The position numbers and the translations under genes were made by a program. The notes beneath the pieces are model-generated. The model was given only the letters and a program-made list of their open reading frames with translations, was not told where the DNA came from and did not search any database. 36,199 nucleotides of DNA from an uncultured Porphyromonadaceae bacterium (lineage in GTDB: Bacteria; Bacteroidota; Bacteroidia; Bacteroidales; Muribaculaceae): NCBI GenBank assembly GCA_947175265.1, contig CAMWMD010000033.1:1-36199 (forward strand), given 5' to 3'. Positions 24,000 through 31,306 of this stretch are shown here, piece by piece. Numbering within the stretch: the first letter of the stretch is position 1; the number at the start of each line of letters is the position of its first letter.

Positions 24000-24529
24000 T
24001 GGAAGACCGCGGAAAGAAGAATATAATTGAACTGACCAATTGCTCCGTCAGGGAATATAAGACACTTGAGAAACGCCCCGTAGCACTGATGGCGGATAAC
24101 GTGCGCTCCATGTATAATATAGGGGCGATGTTCCGCACTGCCGACGCTTTCCTTATAAAGGAGATGATTCTTGCCGGAATATCCGGTTGTCCGCCTCATC
24201 CCGAGCTGACGAAGACAGCGCTCGGGGCTGAGGAGAGTGTGGATTGGAGACACGTGGATGACGGAGTGGAGGAAGCCCGCAGAATGCAGGGTGAGGGATG
24301 GAGGGTGTGTGTGCTTGAGCAGACCCACAATTCCCTCCCTTTAGGAGAGTTCTCGCCGAAGGAGGGGGAGCGTTATCTTCTTGTGGTGGGGAATGAAGTG
24401 AGCGGAGTCGACCAGAGGATTGTAGACCTCGCCGACGTGGTCCTTGAAATTCCCCAGGGGGGCGTGAAGCATTCCCTTAATGTCTCCGTCAGCGCCGGGA
24501 TAGCGCTCTGGCAAATGATTTCTATTTAA
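23996..24529 (+). CDS. TrmH/SpoU-family RNA methyltransferase
   Basis: The 177-aa protein has the three SPOUT motifs: D-N-V-R-S-M-Y-N-I-G-A-M-F-R-T-A-D-A (34-51), V-V-G-N-E-V-S-G-V-D (about 130-139) and the C-terminal S-L-N-V-S-V-S-A-G-I-A. These form the trefoil knot that binds S-adenosylmethionine, and the family 2'-O-methylates ribose in tRNA or rRNA. The short form lacks extra RNA-binding domains, so the target is not predictable. It starts at the overlapping ATGATG and is translationally coupled to nadA. Its TAA overlaps the stop of the convergent glycosyltransferase gene. Confidence 0.88.
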   Translation: MMEDRGKKNIIELTNCSVREYKTLEKRPVALMADNVRSMYNIGAMFRTADAFLIKEMILAGISGCPPHPELTKTALGAEESVDWRHVDDGVEEARRMQGEGWRVCVLEQTHNSLPLGEFSPKEGERYLLVVGNEVSGVDQRIVDLADVVLEIPQGGVKHSLNVSVSAGIALWQMISI

Positions 24530-25545
24530 TACACCCTTCGGGAAATTTTTTCATATAGGCTCTTCCCTCCTATATAAGAAATAAGAATACCGATTTTTGT
24601 TTTCATCCTTACAGACGGGTTGCGCAGGGCTTCTCCACGCAACTCTTTTATTTTATTCCAGCAACTGGCAGATAATAGCATTGCTTTATCTTTTTCGCTT
24701 TGTTGTGTCGCTGAATTTTCATCATTAAGTCTGTCACTGTTGGCTGCTATCAGACCGAGAATATTGAAATTGGCATTAAGTTGTCTGGCTCTTGCCGCCC
24801 GCGCCAGAGAGGGATAGTTATGGGTGAAAAAGTCTGTGAGACGGGAAGTGACCGTCAATACATCTGAGCGTTGTAGGGTGAAGGTATGAACATAACTCTC
24901 CGGCTGCTGGCGATAGATATACGTCGTCTTACGCATAACTTTTATTTTGTCGGCATTAATAAAAAGAAGAGGGGCGACGGCGAGATCTTCATAACGTGTG
25001 TCGGTAGGGAAACGGATATCTTTCCAAAGGGAGGCCTTATAAAGTTTGCCACATACGGAATTGTCAATCCTTGATTGATATAACATCTTTCTCACTCCTT
25101 TTATTGAAGTATATGACGATACCCGATAAAATCGTGTATTTAAATCCCTATAAAAATAAGAGGTAGTCAGGAGGGAATGTTCAGTGGCAATTTCTTTGAT
25201 TTTACCGCATACGATATCGGCATTAGAAGTCTTGGCGCAATCCATCATCAGTGAAAGAGACGACATAGGGAGGACATCGTCGGCATCAAGGAAAGTGATG
25301 TGATTTCCCCTCGCATACTTTAATCCCGTGTTACGTGCAGCGGATACTCCCTGATTGGGAGTATGAAAGATTTTGACTCTTGAAGTTTTACGGGCAGCCT
25401 TTTCACATATTTTCATTGAACTGTCCGTAGAGCCGTCATTGACAAGTATGAGTTCCCAATCCGTATAAGCCTGCATGAATACGGAGTCGATGGCTTCCTG
25501 CAGATATTTCTCTGCATTATACACAGGCACAATGATTGAAACCAT
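24526..25545 (-). CDS. GT2-family glycosyltransferase
   Basis: The 339-aa protein has the GT-A fold start V-S-I-I-V-P-V-Y-N-A-E-K-Y-L, then V-N-D-G-S-T-D-S-S, and the metal-binding D-A-D-D-V-L-P (about 91-97). The C-terminal part is helical and lysine-rich. GT2 enzymes of this type add sugars to surface polysaccharides; the donor is unknown. The gene is clearly AT-richer than the core genes on both sides, and it interrupts a run of housekeeping genes, so it may have been acquired. Tandem TTGAAAA-type repeats lie just upstream of its start. It lies 126 bases downstream of frr on the same strand. Confidence 0.88.
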   Translation of the reverse strand: MVSIIVPVYNAEKYLQEAIDSVFMQAYTDWELILVNDGSTDSSMKICEKAARKTSRVKIFHTPNQGVSAARNTGLKYARGNHITFLDADDVLPMSSLSLMMDCAKTSNADIVCGKIKEIATEHSLLTTSYFYRDLNTRFYRVSSYTSIKGVRKMLYQSRIDNSVCGKLYKASLWKDIRFPTDTRYEDLAVAPLLFINADKIKVMRKTTYIYRQQPESYVHTFTLQRSDVLTVTSRLTDFFTHNYPSLARAARARQLNANFNILGLIAANSDRLNDENSATQQSEKDKAMLLSASCWNKIKELRGEALRNPSVRMKTKIGILISYIGGKSLYEKISRRVY

Positions 25546-25546
25546 T

Positions 25547-25577
25547 TTGAAAATTGAAAGTTGAAAATTGAAAATTG
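25547..25577. repeat. Short tandem TTGAAAA repeat
   Basis: About 31 bases of TTGAAAA/TTGAAAG units (four full copies plus a trailing TTG) lie immediately upstream of the glycosyltransferase start. Copy-number change could alter its expression, but no promoter box is visible here. Confidence 0.6.
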
Positions 25578-25649
25578 TGATACCAGGATTTGAGGTGTAA
25601 AGAACAATTAAGGGAGGAAGTTTCCCAAAACTCCCTCCCCAATAGTCTC

Positions 25650-25669
25650 GAGCCTTGAGCCTTGAGCCT
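25650..25669. repeat. GAGCCTT tandem repeat behind frr
   Basis: GAGCCTT occurs twice in tandem plus a third GAGCCT, ending just before the frr stop codon region. It is short and of unknown role. Confidence 0.6.
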
Positions 25670-25671
25670 GC

Positions 25672-26229
25672 TTACACCGTCAATATCTCCTTCTCCTTAG
25701 CAGCGAAGATCTCGTCTATTTTCTTCATGTACTTGTCATGGAGTTTCTGCACGTCGTTCTCGGCATCTTTCTCCACATCCTCGCTCATGCCCTTCTTGAT
25801 CTCCTTTTTCAGACCCTCAATGGCCTCGCGTCGCGCATTGCGCACTGATACCTTGGCATTCTCAGCCTCAGCCTTGCTCTGCTTTACGAGTTGCTTACGG
25901 CGGTCTTCAGTCAGAGGCGGGATTGACAGACGTATCACCTCGCCGTTATTTTCGGGAGTGATGCCGAGTTCCGAATTGATGATAGCCTTCTCGATCTCCT
26001 TGAACATAGATTTTTCCCAAGGAGTGATCGCTATTGTGCGGGCATCGGGCACTGATATGTTGGCCACATTTGATATGGGTGCCTGAGAACCGTAGTAGTC
26101 AACCCTGATTCCGTCAAGGAGACGAGCAGAAGCCTTTCCGGCACGGATATGCGAAAGGGTATCGTCGAGATATTCCACGGCGAGTTCCATGTTGTCTTTC
26201 GCGTTGTCGAGATATTCTTTAACTTCCAT
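25672..26229 (-). CDS. frr: Ribosome recycling factor
   Basis: The 185-aa protein has the RRF features: [17 protein letters not shown] near residue 27, A-I-T-P-W-E-K-S-M, and a C-terminal charged helix ([12 protein letters not shown]). It binds the empty post-termination ribosome and, with EF-G, splits it. The length is normal. It follows pyrH after a 124-base gap; the pyrH-frr order is conserved in many bacteria. Confidence 0.97.
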   Translation of the reverse strand: MEVKEYLDNAKDNMELAVEYLDDTLSHIRAGKASARLLDGIRVDYYGSQAPISNVANISVPDARTIAITPWEKSMFKEIEKAIINSELGITPENNGEVIRLSIPPLTEDRRKQLVKQSKAEAENAKVSVRNARREAIEGLKKEIKKGMSEDVEKDAENDVQKLHDKYMKKIDEIFAAKEKEILTV

Positions 26230-26264
26230 TATATATGATTTTTGATTGTATTATTCAGTTATTG

Positions 26265-26345
26265 TGAGTCTTATAGGATTTATAAAATTTATAAGCTCCA
26301 TAAGACTTATAAGATTCCTAATAGCCTCATAAGCCTTACGTATCT
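26265..26345. repeat. Degenerate TATAAG repeats between pyrH and frr
   Basis: CTTATAG, TTATAAA, TTATAAG, CATAAG, CTTATAAG and CATAAG follow each other in about 80 bases, partly palindromic. The block resembles the one at 17496-17545. No coding frame is visible. Confidence 0.55.
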
Positions 26346-26353
26346 CACGAGTG

Positions 26354-27064
26354 TCAGTCGTTGCTGACGAGTGTGCCCACGTTCTCACCTCTCAGCATCT
26401 TGGCGAGATTTCCCTCCTTGTCCATGTTGAAGACGTAGATGGGCATGTTGTTCTCCATGCAGAGCGCAGTGGCTGTTATGTCCATCACCTTCAGTTTGCG
26501 TGCGATCACCTCATTGTATGTGATATGGTCAAATTTTGTGGCTGTGGGATCTTTCTCGGGATCGGCAGTGTAGACACCATCCACGCGGGTACCTTTCAGC
26601 ATGACGTCAGCCTCAATCTCTATTGCCCTGAGAGCCGACCCTGTGTCGGTAGTGAAATAGGGTGAGCCTGTGCCGCAACTCATTATTGCCACGGAGCCCT
26701 CCTTGAGGGTTTTGATTACTTCCCATTTTGAGAAAGGATAGCCAATGGGGAACATAGATATTGCGGTGAATACCTTTACCGGCTGCCCTATTGCCTCAAG
26801 AGCCGAACTGAGTGCGAGGGAATTGATTACGGTAGCCAACATCCCCATTTGGTCGCCCTTTACACGGTCGAATCCTTTCGAGGCTCCGGAGAGGCCTCGG
26901 AAAATATTGCCTCCGCCGATTACGATTCCGACCTGAACGCCGTTGTTCACTGCTTCCTGAATCTGGAGCGCGTATGAATTGAGGCGTTCGGTGTCAATGC
27001 CATGTCCCTGCGCTCCCATAAGGGATTCGCCGGAAAGTTTTAGGAGGATACGGTTATATTTCAT
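26354..27064 (-). CDS. pyrH: UMP kinase
   Basis: The 236-aa protein begins R-I-L-L-K-L-S-G-E-S-L-M-G, followed by G-I-V-I-G-G-G-N-I-F-R-G and, later, G-T-G-S-P-Y-F-T-T-D-T (amino acid kinase fold). It phosphorylates UMP to UDP using ATP and works in pyrimidine nucleotide synthesis as a hexamer. The length is normal. A TAACTTTG box lies about 62 bases upstream. It is the first gene of the pyrH-frr unit. Confidence 0.97.
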   Translation of the reverse strand: MKYNRILLKLSGESLMGAQGHGIDTERLNSYALQIQEAVNNGVQVGIVIGGGNIFRGLSGASKGFDRVKGDQMGMLATVINSLALSSALEAIGQPVKVFTAISMFPIGYPFSKWEVIKTLKEGSVAIMSCGTGSPYFTTDTGSALRAIEIEADVMLKGTRVDGVYTADPEKDPTATKFDHITYNEVIARKLKVMDITATALCMENNMPIYVFNMDKEGNLAKMLRGENVGTLVSND

Positions 27065-27126
27065 TTCTAATGATTATTTAAGGATAAATTATCGGCATAT
27101 CGGTATGTTGAGAGCCGTTCAAGACC

Positions 27127-27134
27127 CAAAGTTA
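27127..27134 (-). promoter_or_regulatory. pyrH -7 box
   Basis: The minus strand reads TAACTTTG, a perfect TAnnTTTG match, giving a leader of about 58 bases before the pyrH ATG. No clear TTTG is seen 20 bases upstream. Confidence 0.5.
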
Positions 27135-27201
27135 ATAAAAACTTTGAAAAGAGCGCATGTTTTGGGCAAAAATGGGGATTAAAAATTTTTTGCGAGAAAA
27201 A

Positions 27202-27233
27202 TTTGCGTATTAAATAAAAAAGATATAACTTTG
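27202..27233 (+). promoter_or_regulatory. tRNA-Ser promoter
   Basis: TTTG at 27202-27205, 20 bases, then TAACTTTG at 27226-27233: an exact match to the Bacteroidetes primary-sigma promoter. It lies about 70 bases before the tRNA. Confidence 0.85.
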
Positions 27234-27303
27234 CAGTCGCTAAGAGGGAATATCCCGCTTGAACATATTTTGAAAGGCCTCAGGGCTGATTCAGACAAAA
27301 CCT

Positions 27304-27392
27304 GGAGAGATGGGTGAGTGGCTGAAACCACCGGTTTGCTAAACCGACGATGGGAGCAATCCTATCCACGAGTTCGAATCTCGTTCTCTCCG
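27304..27392 (+). tRNA. tRNA-Ser (anticodon GCT)
   Basis: The acceptor stem GGAGAGA (27304-27310) pairs with TCTCTCC (27385-27391), discriminator G at 27392. The anticodon loop TTGCTAA carries GCT, reading AGC/AGU Ser codons. A long variable arm, typical of tRNA-Ser, and the T-loop GTTCGAATC are present. CCA is not encoded, so it must be added by the CCA enzyme. Confidence 0.95.
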
Positions 27393-27397
27393 CCGGA

Positions 27398-27440
27398 CAA
27401 CGCCTAAGTAATGAAGAGTGAATTACTTAGGCGTTGTTTC
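27398..27440 (+). terminator. tRNA-Ser terminator
   Basis: CAACGCCTAAGTAAT at 27398-27412 and ATTACTTAGGCGTTG at 27422-27436 form a perfect 15-bp stem with a 9-nt loop, followed by TTTC. It starts six bases after the tRNA and may also serve the convergent spoIID-like gene. Confidence 0.88.
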
Positions 27441-27455
27441 TATTAAATTCCGGCC

Positions 27456-28583
27456 TCATGACAGATGACTGCCGGGATAGTAGAATCGCAGGATATCCGC
27501 TGCATCGGCCCCCTCAAGGGCCATGCGGGCGGCTCCGGTCTGGCATAGCCCTACACCATGCCCCCACCCTCTACCCGTGAGTTTGAGGTAACTCCCTTTG
27601 TCTTCGATGTCGAAAGCCGATGAATACAGATGGGTGGAGGAGAGCAGGCGCCTTATCCAAAGTTCCTTACCCAAATCCAGTGAACCTCCGCTCCCTTTGA
27701 TATGTAGGAGGGATATCCTTCCGGATGGACCGCGCTCCAATGCCCGTAGTGAGACTATCTCCCCTATGTCGCGCCCGAATTTATTCAGCAGATTTTGTCT
27801 CACGGATTCCTTGCTCACTGTGGCGGTCCATCGGTAGCCCCCTCCGGTGGAGAGGTCGTAATCCTTCAGTATGCTGTTAAGCACGTCTTCCCTTCTCGCC
27901 GAGGGAAGATTTGAGAGGTCGCACCAAGGGTCGTCAAAACTCTTGAGGCAACTCATATCCACATCCTGCCAGCATGTGGAGAACATTTCCGTCTTCCCTC
28001 CGCAGCACTTGGAGAAACGTGCGTCAACAATCTTCCCGGAATCATCCCGCAGCACAATCCCTTGTGTGGAGCGTATGGCTTCCAGCGCCTCGGGCGATAC
28101 GGGTTGAACCCCCTGATAGCGTTGGCAATGGTCGTCGGAACATACATGAAAACCGATGTGAGCCGAAGTGTCGTCCCACCCTATTAGAGTGGAGAGCGTG
28201 TCATACTTGCCGTCATCACCCTCCGGATGACATCCCAAGATTTTTCCCACTGCCCAACTGCGTGAGATTATGGCATGAGCCTTCAGGAACTCAGGAGGTG
28301 CGGCGGGATTCATCTCGCTCCCCACCACGCATTCGAGATATTTCTCTACGGGAAGATGATTGATAAGCATACCATCCTTTATCTCTATTCTGCCGGGGAG
28401 GAGAGCCTCAAGTTGACGCTGCCAATGGAAATCCTTTCCGATAAGCATATTCTCAAGTAAGGTAAGCCCCTCGGCTATGTGACGTAGGCGTGGGATGCCC
28501 GCTGTGTATATCCCGACAGATATTTCTTCAACTCCGTCTTTTTGGGGAATCCGTCCGTTGTTATCGTAAGAATCATGCTTCAT
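27456..28583 (-). CDS. SpoIID/LytB-domain protein
   Basis: The 375-aa protein has the SpoIID hallmark G-R-G-W-G-H-G-V-G-L-C-Q near residue 337 and F-S-K-C-C-G-G-K-T-E in the middle (about 190-200). SpoIID of spore formers is a lytic transglycosylase that trims peptidoglycan lacking peptide side chains. Bacteroidales do not sporulate, and homologues there probably act in cell-wall turnover or division (inference). No signal peptide is obvious at the start used. It is longer than the core domain, with an extra N-terminal 70-80 residues. The gene converges on tRNA-Ser. Confidence 0.88.
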   Translation of the reverse strand: MKHDSYDNNGRIPQKDGVEEISVGIYTAGIPRLRHIAEGLTLLENMLIGKDFHWQRQLEALLPGRIEIKDGMLINHLPVEKYLECVVGSEMNPAAPPEFLKAHAIISRSWAVGKILGCHPEGDDGKYDTLSTLIGWDDTSAHIGFHVCSDDHCQRYQGVQPVSPEALEAIRSTQGIVLRDDSGKIVDARFSKCCGGKTEMFSTCWQDVDMSCLKSFDDPWCDLSNLPSARREDVLNSILKDYDLSTGGGYRWTATVSKESVRQNLLNKFGRDIGEIVSLRALERGPSGRISLLHIKGSGGSLDLGKELWIRRLLSSTHLYSSAFDIEDKGSYLKLTGRGWGHGVGLCQTGAARMALEGADAADILRFYYPGSHLS

Positions 28584-28676
28584 GACCGGAAAGTGTGTTT
28601 AATGAGTATTCGGATATGTAAAGATAATAAAAATAATCGGCACTTCGGCGGAATTGCCTGAAAATTTGTTATACCG

Positions 28677-28693
28677 TTATATTATCAATATAA
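28677..28693. promoter_or_regulatory. TTATATT-ATC-AATATAA palindrome upstream of the C10 peptidase
   Basis: Perfect 7-bp arms around ATC lie 13 bases before the ATG at 28707. This could be an operator, but AT-rich palindromes also arise by chance. Confidence 0.35.
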
Positions 28694-28706
28694 TCCGTAT
28701 ATATTT

Positions 28707-30989
28707 ATGAGAAACACCCTACCCCTTATGGCACTTCTTATAGGTGGTGCCGGTTTATGTCATGCTGCCTCCATAAGTCCTGAAAAGGCATTGGCGCGTC
28801 TGCACGATAGCGCAACCCCGTATATAAACCCTGCCACGAGAGGTGGTGTGCCTCTTGAATTGCAAATGACGGTGGGCGACCTGTATGTGTTTTCATCAGG
28901 CGAGGGATTTGTCGTGCTTCCGGCAGATGATTCCGCTGCCCCACTTCTGGCTTATTCCGATAGGGGTGCTTTTTCAGCGGGAGGTAATCCTGCCCTGGAA
29001 TATTGGCTTGACTATTATAACCGGGAGATAGAATATCTTAAGGCTTCAGGAGCCCCCGTCTGGCGTCCGACACGCTCGTCTGGTGAGGAGCATGCTCCCA
29101 TCTCCCCACTCATAAAGACGGAATGGAATCAGGAGAGTCCGTATAATGAGAAATGTCCTAAGGTGAACGGACATGAGGTAGTCACCGGATGTGTGGCGAC
29201 AGCCATGGCACAGGCCATGAAGTATTTCAATTATCCTCAGCATGGGAAAGGAACCCATTCATATTACTGGGAACCCGGGAAGCAGGAACTCTCATTCGAT
29301 TATGCCAAGACTGATTTCAAATGGAATCTGATGACGGATACCTACGACTCCAAGAGCACTCAGGCCTCACGCGATGCTGTGGCTGAACTCATGGTGGCTT
29401 GTGGCATAAGCGTTGACATGCACTATGATGTGGGGGAGAGTGGCGCGGCTACACGTCAGATGGGTATGGCACTCATAGACATATTCGATTACTCACCCTC
29501 CCTGTGGATGCCCTCCCGGGCCTATTACGGTTACGACGAGTGGGAGACGATGATCTACGGAAATCTCGCCGAGGGGCTACCCGTGCTTTACAGTGGCGCC
29601 GGGACTGCCGGCGGACACCAATTCATAGTGGACGGATACAGTTCCGACGGATTTTTTCATCTTAACTGGGGCTGGGGCGGACTCAGCAACGGTTATTACC
29701 TTCTCACAGCACTGAATCCTGATGATCTGGGTGTGGGCGGTGGAGCCGGAGGATTCAATTCCAGCCAGACCGCTACCCTCAACATGCGTCCTCCGAAGCC
29801 CGGCGACAGGCGTGTCTATATAATGTATAATACTGAGGGATTCACTACGGAGGTAGGTAGTGTGAAGGAGGGTGATGCTTTCGTAGGACACGGGCAATAC
29901 TTCAACTTCGGAATGTCTGACCTTCCGGAAGGGAGTCATCTCGGAATGCGTTTTGTTTCCAAGGATGCCGGTGTCGACAGATATGTGGAAGGTCCCGGTG
30001 TCGGAGGGTATCACCCGAATGATGGCCGCAACAATATGGAGATAAAGTTTCCGTCGCTCCCTGACGGCACCTATACCATAACCCCTGCCCTTTATGCCGA
30101 TGGGGAATGGACGGAAGTGCGTATGCCTGTGGGGCAGCCGCAGGAGATAACGGCGGTCGTGTCCGGAGGGGTTGCCATCCTTTCAGATCAGCAACAGGCG
30201 AGTGTGGTGGTGTCAGGAATACAGGTGCCGGAGGTGGTCTATAGGGATCATCCCTTCCCGATGCCGTTTACTGTCACTAACGTCTCGGATAATGAGTATT
30301 ACAGCACAGTGACACCTGTGCTTGTCGATCAGTATGGGGATGTGGTTTCTGTCTCTGTTTTCCGTCCTGTGGATGTGCTCCCCGGGGAGACTGTCGATAT
30401 ATCGGATTACGCTGCCACGTTTAAGCCCGTTAAGGATGGTGAACTTCCGGCCGGGGAGTATGCCCTGATATTCCTTGACGGGGAGGAACGCGAGATAAGC
30501 GAGCCTATTACAGTTAATCTGGAGATAATGTCGGCCGATACGAAGATAAAACTGTCGGATTTCCGTATGGTGACGGCAAATCCTGTAAGCGATTCCAAGG
30601 CTGTTGACTTCAGTTTCAAGGTAGATTGTGAGTCGGGCGCATTCTATGATTATCTCAATTTGCGGGTATTCCCCGGAGATGGCGGTTATGAGGTGTACTC
30701 TGTTCAATCCGAACGTTTCTACCTGACAGGTGGGGAATCAGTGACTGTCCCCTTGACTGCCGACTTTTCGGGGTTGAAAGATGGCGACTATATGTGCGCG
30801 ATGTATAAGGCCAACACAATCCTCACCGATATCATCAATTTCAGGATAGAGACAAAGGAGAGCGGAGTGAAGGAGATAACGATGGAGCGTGGTGATGCCT
30901 CCATATACGACCTCAACGGCGTGCGCCATACCGGTCAACTCTCACCCGGCATCTATATCATAGACGGCAGAAAAGTGTTGGTAAGATAA
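28707..30989 (+). CDS. Secreted C10 (streptopain-type) cysteine peptidase
   Basis: The 760-aa protein has a signal peptide (1-21), a Spi/propeptide-like segment (about 22-130) and the C10 catalytic domain: Cys162 in V-T-G-C-V-A-T-A-M-A-Q and His304 in G-G-H-Q-F-I-V-D-G-Y, followed by H-L-N-W-G-W-G-G. About 400 residues of beta-type domains follow, and the protein ends in a sorting-like tail (I-Y-D-L-N-G-V-R-H through R-K-V-L-V-R). Family members include streptococcal SpeB and the Bacteroides fragilis Bfp proteases, which degrade host proteins. It is probably made as an inactive zymogen and exported by a type IX-like route or retained at the surface. It stands alone and ends in a terminator. 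Confidence 0.9.
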   Translation: MRNTLPLMALLIGGAGLCHAASISPEKALARLHDSATPYINPATRGGVPLELQMTVGDLYVFSSGEGFVVLPADDSAAPLLAYSDRGAFSAGGNPALEYWLDYYNREIEYLKASGAPVWRPTRSSGEEHAPISPLIKTEWNQESPYNEKCPKVNGHEVVTGCVATAMAQAMKYFNYPQHGKGTHSYYWEPGKQELSFDYAKTDFKWNLMTDTYDSKSTQASRDAVAELMVACGISVDMHYDVGESGAATRQMGMALIDIFDYSPSLWMPSRAYYGYDEWETMIYGNLAEGLPVLYSGAGTAGGHQFIVDGYSSDGFFHLNWGWGGLSNGYYLLTALNPDDLGVGGGAGGFNSSQTATLNMRPPKPGDRRVYIMYNTEGFTTEVGSVKEGDAFVGHGQYFNFGMSDLPEGSHLGMRFVSKDAGVDRYVEGPGVGGYHPNDGRNNMEIKFPSLPDGTYTITPALYADGEWTEVRMPVGQPQEITAVVSGGVAILSDQQQASVVVSGIQVPEVVYRDHPFPMPFTVTNVSDNEYYSTVTPVLVDQYGDVVSVSVFRPVDVLPGETVDISDYAATFKPVKDGELPAGEYALIFLDGEEREISEPITVNLEIMSADTKIKLSDFRMVTANPVSDSKAVDFSFKVDCESGAFYDYLNLRVFPGDGGYEVYSVQSERFYLTGGESVTVPLTADFSGLKDGDYMCAMYKANTILTDIINFRIETKESGVKEITMERGDASIYDLNGVRHTGQLSPGIYIIDGRKVLVR

Positions 30990-31039
30990 ACATTACCATA
31001 TTTTTCTGACAGATAAATTATACTTGCCAGATTCATCGC

Positions 31040-31073
31040 AGCCCTGTATGTTTGGAACATATAGGGCTGTTTA
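31040..31073 (+). terminator. Terminator of the C10 peptidase gene
   Basis: AGCCCTGTATGTT at 31040-31052 pairs with AACATATAGGGCT at 31056-31068 (13 bp with one G-U pair, loop TGG), followed by GTTTA. Confidence 0.75.
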
Positions 31074-31215
31074 CATTATGGTAAGTTTCACTACAGATGC
31101 CGTAAAGGGTTAGTTTAGGTTCTTTTTATTTTAGCCAAAAGTCAAATATGGACTATTTATCAGTACATACTATAATTTTTTTGGTCAAGATACATGGATT
31201 TCAGTTGTTTTTGTT

Positions 31216-31223
31216 TAATTTTG
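31216..31223 (+). promoter_or_regulatory. -7 box of the fimbrillin-like gene
   Basis: TAATTTTG is a perfect -7 match, about 83 bases before the ATG at 31307. No good -33 element is at the usual distance. Confidence 0.45.
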
Positions 31224-31306
31224 TGAAGTTTAATTATCTCATGCCGAGAGATGATTAAAAGAGAGTTATTGAAAAGGCGATTTGTCGGTTTCTTAAGACA
31301 TTGTAT

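Noticed and set aside
27304..27440. tRNA-Ser as an integration site of a mobile element
   Set aside because: I see no second copy of the tRNA 3' end and no integrase gene in the window.
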